A DNA stretch of 64,000 bases from Avena insularis (Eukaryota > Streptophyta > Magnoliopsida > Poales > Poaceae): assembly GCA_023614405.1 (NCBI GenBank), contig CM042692.1, forward strand, positions 117,111,503-117,175,502, given 5' to 3'. The position numbers and the translations under genes are program-made. Positions 57,802 to 64,000 of the stretch are shown piece after piece (position 1 is the stretch's first letter; every line of letters begins with the position of its first letter). Below the pieces are notes generated by a model. The model was not told where the DNA came from and ran no database searches. It saw only the letters and a list, made by a program, of their open reading frames with translations.

Positions 57802-58570
57802 TGTTGGGGGGATAACCCCGGTAGGGTCACTCCGGGGTATAAAAGCCGAGTTAGCCGAGGTTCGGCAAGGCCAAAGCGGATGCTGGCCGGGTCACCTCAA
57901 GGCAGGCTGGATCACGGAGTAACCCGGACCAGGGGGGTCGCCTAACATTATATCAGCCGACTTAAGGAGTAAGTCGGAAGTGCTTGTCTAACTTGTATGC
58001 AGGAACAGGTATAGCCGGATCTACCTTAATCCGGGTCCCGTTTAGCTTCTAGGAGAAGGATGGAATCTCTCTGGTCAAAAAGAAGGCCCGGTACGCACTG
58101 CATGGGCGAAGCAAGCAAGGGCAGGGCCACCGGGTCATGGCCGACAAGGGTGACGACGCCCGTGTCGGCTGACGCGGGCGCCGTAGAGGCTCACGTAGCT
58201 AAAGCATGTGTGACGCGGGGGAAAAGCACCCTGATCGGGTTACCACTTAGGAATATGCCTCCACGTATGCCCTAGGCAGAGACCAAGCCGCCTCTGTATA
58301 AGGGGGGCTAGGGTTTCAGTAGAGGGGGTTGGGTTTTCTTCTATACCGATTTGGCTAAGGTTCTAGGGGTGAACTGTGGGTGAGAGTAAGAGAGCTCCTT
58401 CTTCCTCCTCTCGCCAATACAGCTCTAGGAGCACTTGTAATCTTGAAAGGAAAGCAATACAATCTTCTGTGTGGAGAATCACTCCACTATCCCTCCCTCG
58501 ATTCCCCTAGCGTGTATTTAGTCCCCACCTTTAGCCTATCCATGGCATCTGCCGTGACACCACCACGACA
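57802..58570 (+). repeat. Gypsy 3' LTR
   Basis: 769 bp, TGTTGGGGGGATAACC...CACCACGACA. TATA-like tataaaag at 57838-57845, only about 37 bases from the LTR start, and a second candidate, CTGTATAAGG, at 58293-58302 before a gggtttcag leader. It is complete at its 3' end, unlike the 5' LTR. The TSD ctctt follows. Confidence 0.92.
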
Positions 58571-58575
58571 CTCTT

Positions 58576-59929
58576 AGATATGGTTCAGTCTATGATGTCT
58601 CTTATAGATTTACCGTTATCGTTTTGCGGTTATGCATTAGAGACAGTCGCATTCACTTTAAATAGAGCACCATCTAAATCCGTTGAAACGACACCATATG
58701 AATTGTGGTTTGGCAAGAAACCTAAGTTGTCGTTCCTTAAAGTTTGGGGTTGCGAAGCGTATGTAAAGAAGTTACAACCCGACAAGCTTGAACCCAAAGC
58801 GGAAAAATGCGTCTTCATAGCATACCCTAAAGAAACAATTGGGTATACCTTCTATCATAGATCTGAAGGCAAAGTTTTCGTTGCTAAGAGTGGATCCTTT
58901 CTTGAGATGGAGTTTCTCTCGAAAGAAGTGACTGGAAGGAAAGTAGAACTCGACGAGGTTGTTGAACCTTCTCTCGGATTTGAGAGTAGTGCAGCGCTGG
59001 AAGATGTTTCTATGTCGCCTGCACCAATAAGAGAGGAAGCTAATGATGATGATCATGAAACTGCGAACGAAGTTGCTGCTGAACCTCGCAGGTCGACGAG
59101 GGTTCGTGCCACTCCTGATTGGTATGACCCTGCGTTGAATGTCATGTTGGTGGACAACATTCACGACCCTATGATGTATGAGGAAGCTATGATGAGCCCA
59201 GATTCTGACAAATGGCAAGAAGCCATGAAATCCGAAATGGGATCCACGTACGAAAACCATGTATGGACTTTGGTGGACTTACCGGATGGCCGCAAGGCTG
59301 TCAAGAACAAATGGATCTTTAAAACAAAAACAGATGTTGATGGTAATGTTACTGTCTATAAAGCTCGACTTGTAGCGAAAGGGTTCCGACAAATTCAAGG
59401 AGTTGACTACGATGGGACTTTCTCACCGGTAGCAAAGCTAAAGTCTGTGAGGATTTTGTTAGCAATCACTGCATATTTTGATTATGAGATTTGGCAGATG
59501 GATGTCAAAACGGCATTCCTTAATGGTGACATTGAGGAAGAGTTGTATATGGTACAACCCAATGGTTTTGTTGATCCTAAAGATGCTGACAAGGTGTGCA
59601 AGCTTCAGCACTCCATTTATGGACTGAAGCAGGCATCCCGGAGATGGAATCAACGTTTTGATAAGGTGATCAAAAACTTTGGATTTATACAAACTTATGG
59701 AGAAGCTTGTATCTATAAGAAAGTGAGTGGGAGCTCTGTAGCATTCTTAATACTATATGTGGATGACATATTGTTGATTGGGAATGATATAGAACTTCTT
59801 GAAAGTGTCAAGGCCTATTTGAATAATAGTTTTTCAATGAAGGATCTTGGCGAAGCGGCATACATTTTAGGCATCAAGATTTATAGAGATAGATCAAGAC
59901 GCTTAATAGAGCTTTCACAAAGTACATAA
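58576..59929 (+). pseudogene. Copia integrase C-terminal part and reverse transcriptase
   Basis: It continues the copia polyprotein after the gypsy insertion (reading frame from 58576; first ATG at 58580, 449 residues). Integrase end: Y-E-L-W-F-G-K-K-P near residue 41, W-G-C-E-A-Y near 55. Then a variable acidic linker. Reverse transcriptase from about residue 213: W-T-L-V-D-L-P, K-A-R-L-V-A-K-G-F, M-D-V-K-T-A-F-L-N-G, and Y-V-D-D at 393-396 (59756-59767). A TAA at 59927-59929 ends the frame; the same frame continues beyond. Confidence 0.95.
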
Positions 59930-60737
59930 CTAGACAAGGTTCTAAAGATATTTAGAATGGAAGAAAGAAAGAAAGGGTGCTTGCCCATGTTGCCAGGTAA
60001 GACCTTTAGTAAGACTCAAAGTCCAGCTACGGCAAGAGATAGAGAGAAGATGAGTAAAATCCCCTATGCCTCGGCCATAGGCTCTGTCATTTATGCCATG
60101 ATGTGTACAAGACCGGATATAGCACACGCTGTTAGTTTGACTAGCAGATATCAAAGTGATCCTAGAATGGAACACTGGACAGCGGTCAAAAATCTCCTCA
60201 AGTACCTGAATAGGACTAAGGATATGGTTCTTTCTTATGGAGGTGATGAACAACTTGTTGTAAATAGTTACACCGGTGCTAGTTGGAACACCGATCCGGA
60301 TGACTCGAAGTCACAGTCTGGATATATTTATTTTGAATGGTGATGCAGTGAGCTGGAGGAGTGCCTAGCAAAGTGTTGTGGCCAAATCTTCAACTGAATC
60401 GGAATACATAGCTGCTTCGGAGGCTACACAAGAAGCGATATGGATGAAGGAGTTCATTACTGAGATTGGTGTGGTTCCTAGTGCGTTGGACCCGATGGCC
60501 ATCTATTGTGACAACATCGGTGCCATAGCCAATGCAGAGGAGCCAAGGTCACACAGCAAGCTGAAGCACATCAAGCTACATTTCCATGCTATTCGTGAGT
60601 ATGTCCAAGATGGCAACATAAAGATTTGCAAAGTACACATTGATCTGAATGTGGCAGATCCATTGACTAAACCTCTCCCTAGAGCAAAACATGACCAACA
60701 CCAGAACACCATGGGTGTTAGGTACATTACAATGTAA
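59930..60737 (+). pseudogene. Copia connection and RNase H domain
   Basis: Same frame to 60343 (Y-A-S-A-I-G-S-V-I-Y-A-M-M-C-T-R-P-D, then the region around Y-T-G-A-S-W-N-T-D, where the usual Asp is seen as Gly-Ala). A frameshift near 60335 and a TAG near 60370 follow. The frame from 60378 holds S-S-T-E-S-E-Y-I-A (catalytic Glu), I-Y-C-D-N (Asp) and H-I-D-L-N-V-A-D-P-L-T-K-P-L, ending at 60737. Inactive. Confidence 0.93.
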
Positions 60738-60757
60738 TCTAGATTATTGACTCTAGT

Positions 60758-60770
60758 GCAAGTGGGAGAC
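60758..60770 (+). promoter_or_regulatory. Polypurine tract of the copia element
   Basis: gcaagtgggagac directly before the 3' LTR. AAGTGGGAGA is the typical tract of this copia group. Confidence 0.9.
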
Positions 60771-62429
60771 TGTTGGAGATATGCCCAAGAGGCAATAATA
60801 AAGTGGTTATTATTATATCTTTGTGATTATGATAAATGTTTACATTCATACTATAATTGTATTATTAGGAAACACTAATACTTGTGTGTTTTGTAAACAT
60901 AAAATAGTCCCTTAGTAAGCCTCTTGTTAAGACTAGCTTGTTGATTAACAGATGATCATGGTTTCCTGATCATGGACATTGGATGTTATTAATAACAAGA
61001 TCATATCATTAGGAGAATGATGTGATGGACACACACCCATAGTAAGCATAGCATAAGATCAAGTCATTAAGTTTGTTTTTGCTACAAGCTTTCATATACA
61101 TAGTAACCTAATCCTTCGACCATGAGATTGTGTTAATCACCATAACCGGATGAGTGCTTTGATGACATCAAACGCCGCTTTGTAACTGGCTGGTTATAAA
61201 TGTGGCATTAGGTATTCTAAAAGTATGTGTTGAAGCGCATGGATCGAGACTAGGATTTGTCCATCCATATGACGGATAGATATGCTCTGGGCCCTCTCGG
61301 TGGAATGTCATCTAATTAGCTTGCAATCATGTGACTAGGTCACAAGGGATGACATATCACGGAACGAGTAAAGAGTACTTATTGGTAATGAGGTAGAACT
61401 AGGTATGGAGATACCGATGATCAAACCTCGGATAAGTATAGTATCGTGTGACAAAGGGAATTGGTTTCGTATGTTAATGGTTCTATCGATCACGAAGTCA
61501 TCGTTGAGTATGTGGGAGCCATTATGGATCTCCAGATCCCGCTGATGGTTATTGATCAGAGAGGTGTCTCGATCATGTCTACATATTCGCGAACCGTAGG
61601 GTGACACACTTAAGGTTCGATGTTGTTTTAGGTAGATATAGAATATGTGTTGGAGACCGAATGTTGTTCAGAGTCTCAGATTGGATTCAGGACATCACGA
61701 GGAGATCTGGAATGGTCCGGAGAATGAGATTCATGTAAAGGAAATCTTTTTCTAGGTTTTGGAAAAGTTCCGGAGTATTTAGTTGGAGTTTCTAGAATGT
61801 TTCAGAAGGTTCTGGAAGTTTCAAAGGAGTTTACTTGAAAACCAAGAAAGAGAAGGGGAAGACTTGGGGGAAGGAAACTCCCCCTCCCTCCTTGGCGCGC
61901 CGTCCCTAGGGGTGGGCCCAAAGGGGGAACCCTAGGGCGCCCCCTCCCCTCTATATAAGGAGGGGAGGCACCACCCCTCCCTCTTGCCCCTTTACTCCCT
62001 GCCCTAGCCGTCACCCTCCTCCTCCTTCCTTCTGCTCCGACTTAGGCGAAACCCTGCAGAAATCCTTCTCCACCACCACCACCACGTCATCGTCCTGCTG
62101 GGATTCCTTGGAGATCTACCACCTCTGCTACTCGCTGGAACAGGGAGAGGAAGGTCTACATCGACTCCGCACGTGTGACCGTCTGCGGATGGGCTGCCGG
62201 AACACGGCGCCGGAAGGATCGTCTACTCGATCTTGAGATTGGCAAGTGATCGTCTACATCAACCACGAGATCCGATCTCGAACAAGGCTTTGGATATACA
62301 AGGGTTAGTACAGATCTATCTTGTTGCACTTATCTTATAGATTAGATCTTGGCTTTTCCATAGATTAGATCTTGGTTTTGTTCGTTCTTGCGGTAGAATT
62401 TTTTTGTTTTCCCTGCTACGAACCCATCA
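60771..62429 (+). repeat. Copia element 3' LTR
   Basis: 1659 bp, TGTTGGAGATATGCC...GAACCCATCA, with TATA box CTATATAAGG at 61951-61960, followed by the TSD aaact. It differs from the 5' LTR by scattered substitutions and small indels (for example in the T-rich run near 62400). Confidence 0.95.
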
Positions 62430-62434
62430 AAACT

Positions 62435-62921
62435 ACCCCTGAACTTGTGGCTCACCTATAAATAGAGCCCCCACCCCCTCATGTACCTCTTAGGCAAAGA
62501 TGATAGACTAAAGAACCCCCCCCCTTTGTGGAATCTTTAGTTTTTCCTCATCCCCTTACGCAAGGGGACCGACTATCATCACCACCTCGTTGGAGTTTGC
62601 ATCGCGCCTCCCTTGTTGTACAAGGACTTGGCATCGGTGTCCCTTTGCCAAGTTGTCAAGACCCTCTCCAAGGTGTTCTTCCCTCTCCGCTTGGGATTGA
62701 GGGAGCACGTTGACCGATCTTTCCTTATGAGGATTCTATTGGACCGGTGGCCACCGGTGGGAGCAATTGGCCTTGTATCGTGTGAGTTTTGCGTGTGTTC
62801 ATCATGTTCTTCGTGAGGTGTGCGTCTGCTTCCTCTACCTTCTCCCTTTCCCCTCGCTTTCCAATCAATTTGACTATGAGATCCATGAAGATCGGGCCAC
62901 CCTTGATGTTACCCCTTAACA
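62435..62921 (+). repeat. Element F 5' LTR, second part
   Basis: It resumes after the copia insertion, has CTATAAATAG (62457-62466) as probable TATA box and the conserved family block (62530-62900), and ends CCTTAACA at 62921. Confidence 0.85.
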
Positions 62922-62923
62922 TC

Positions 62924-62936
62924 TGGTATCAACAGC
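62924..62936 (+). promoter_or_regulatory. Primer binding site of element F
   Basis: TGGTATCAACAGC, two bases after the LTR end. It is identical to that of element D. Confidence 0.7.
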
Positions 62937-64000
62937 TTTTGGTTGCCACGGATTCCTCATCGATTTGTTCATTTCCCCCATAAATTTTAAAATGCCCAAA
63001 AAATAGTCTCAATTTCGTGGTTTGAATCGATCTATGATTTGAGTGCGTTTTGGTAGGTTTATTCGTGGATTACTTGATAAACTTGTTGATCTACCATCCC
63101 TTGCGTTTCCATGGCCTAATTCCTTGATTTCCCCCACCAATTTGGTGTTTTGGTTCGAGTTTTTCTGCCAAAATCGCGTCCTGATCGAGTTCTACACGTC
63201 CTGGAACCTCTGGACCGGAGATTTGGTCTCCAGACCGGAGTTTCGGGAAAAGTATCCAGACCCCCATATTGACTCGTTTCCAGTTTCGTGCAGAAAAATA
63301 GATTTGACCTCCCTCACGGTTTGAGCATAACTTTTGCATACGAACTCGGATTTTCGTGTTCTTTAGCTTGTTTCGAAGAGGAGAAAGATCTCTACATCAT
63401 AATCTTCGTGGTTCATGCTATATACTCCATCCAAATTCTGTGAGAAAGGCGGAATCCAACAATAAAGGGTGAAGATCATAGATGAAAGGTATAAACATTC
63501 CACGTCTTCTCCCCACTTGCATTCCTTTGTGAGCTACACTATCTTTGCGATCAACAAACACATTTTGAGACTAGTTCCTCCTATGATTTCTTGGACTATG
63601 CACATTTGATAATTGTAGAATTCCAAGCAAAAGTTGTGAGCGTGCTATCTCATATAGTTACCTTGTATAGTTGTTGGCACAAGGAAGAGGCAAGTGAAAA
63701 ATAAAAGAAAAAGAGAAAAAATCAAAAAAAAAGAAGAAAAAGAAAGAAACAAAGAAGTGCCTCATAGAATAGGAAGCGCAGGCTCGATGAACATCAAATA
63801 GGTGGTACTTATTGTGCATATGTTGTAGCCCACCAATTTATTGCAATCGAACTAGCGTCTCTCCGTGCACTTGTGCGACACGAGCTTATAGTCTTAGCTA
63901 GGTAATCATTTGGTTCTTAGATCACTTTCTCAGTTGCACAGGTCCCATTTATCCCACCATGTGTGTTTCCTTGTACATAATTCCTATCTTGTGGATTGAC
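62937..64000 (+). other. Leader of element F, cut by the window end
   Basis: It matches the leader of element D (36271-37350 or so), including the purine-rich tract at 63690-63757 and weaker CCGGAG-type motifs at 63210-63245. No gene is supported; the gag-like ATG would lie a few hundred bases beyond the window. Confidence 0.7.

Larger units (their letters stand above)
44719..58570 (+). mobile_element. Ty3/gypsy element of the Tat lineage with antisense accessory gene
   Basis: 13,852 bp with a perfect 5-bp TSD. Order: truncated 5' LTR, gag, protease, reverse transcriptase with a first RNase H, a second RNase H of the archaeal-like type, integrase, then a 5-kb region holding a multi-exon gene on the minus strand, then the 3' LTR. 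The second RNase H before integrase and the antisense accessory gene place it in the Tat group (relatives include Grande, RIRE2 and Ogre-type elements). It is the youngest insertion in its stack by position, yet broken by stops and frameshifts and lacking a primer site. Confidence 0.92.
40067..62429 (+). mobile_element. Complete Ty1/copia element, Angela/BARE/WIS type, split by a gypsy element
   Basis: TSD aaact on both sides (40062-40066, 62430-62434). LTRs 40067-41720 and 60771-62429 (TGTTGGAGATATGCCC...CCCATCA), primer site after the 5' LTR and polypurine tract before the 3' LTR. Gag, protease, integrase, reverse transcriptase and RNase H come in copia order. Without the 13.85-kb gypsy insertion it is about 8.5 kb, the usual size for Angela/BARE. 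It is inactive: stops, frameshifts and the insertion break the polyprotein. The LTRs differ by a few bases per hundred by eye, so it is not very recent. Confidence 0.95.
39513..64000 (+). mobile_element. Element F: pol-less LTR element inserted in E's LTR, runs off the window
   Basis: 5' LTR 39513-40066 plus 62435-62921 (1041 bp when joined), interrupted by the copia element and its TSD. Primer site 62924-62936; leader to the window end. The gene would start beyond 64000. It is the same plus orientation and family as D. Confidence 0.75.

Overview
The window looks like intergenic DNA from a large-genome grass, most likely a Pooideae such as the Triticeae or oat relatives. The basis is a complete Ty1/copia element of the BARE/WIS/Angela type, a Tat-lineage Ty3/gypsy element and very long LTRs. 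I see no intact host gene, rRNA, tRNA or CRISPR array. Nearly everything is retrotransposons nested inside one another, and every coding region found is broken.

Layout, left to right. Bases 1-682 and 7889-9425 are parts of an old gypsy-type element, recognisable by a broken, intron-containing accessory gene on the minus strand. It is split by an LTR-type block (about 683-7888, minus) that holds a 620-bp segment repeated three times just downstream of a TATA box. At 9426 a second system begins. It is an LTR family with roughly 1-kb LTRs, a gag-like gene and no visible pol, and five members are nested in each other. C (minus) runs from 9426 to 26185. B (minus, 17497-23901, TSD gtgga) sits inside C's gene. 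D (plus) starts at 26186 inside C's right LTR. E starts at 39399 inside D's gene. F starts at 39513 inside E's LTR and runs off the right edge. C also carries a 3.4-kb unclassified insertion (12293-15655) and a 548-bp solo LTR (16466-17013).

Three larger elements interrupt this family. A LARD-like element (26617-35683, minus; two 4135-bp LTRs around only 797 bp) lies in D's LTR. A complete Angela-like copia element (40067-62429, TSD aaact) lies in F's LTR. A 13.85-kb Tat-type gypsy element (44719-58570, TSD ctctt) lies in the integrase gene of that copia element. The deepest nesting, at 44.7-58.6 kb, is about seven levels.

Four things stand out. The C/B/D/E/F family repeatedly inserted into itself. 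In B and C its gene continues into a protein of 36-40-residue modules with a recurring N-x-S-F...F-x-C-x-H core, which I do not recognise. Its LTRs and leader carry arrays of the 13-bp palindrome CCGGAG(A/T)CTCCGG. Both gypsy elements carry a spliced antisense accessory gene with its own TATA-like box. All statements come from reading the sequence by eye. Family names rest on motifs, and boundaries rest on terminal motifs and target-site duplications (TSDs).
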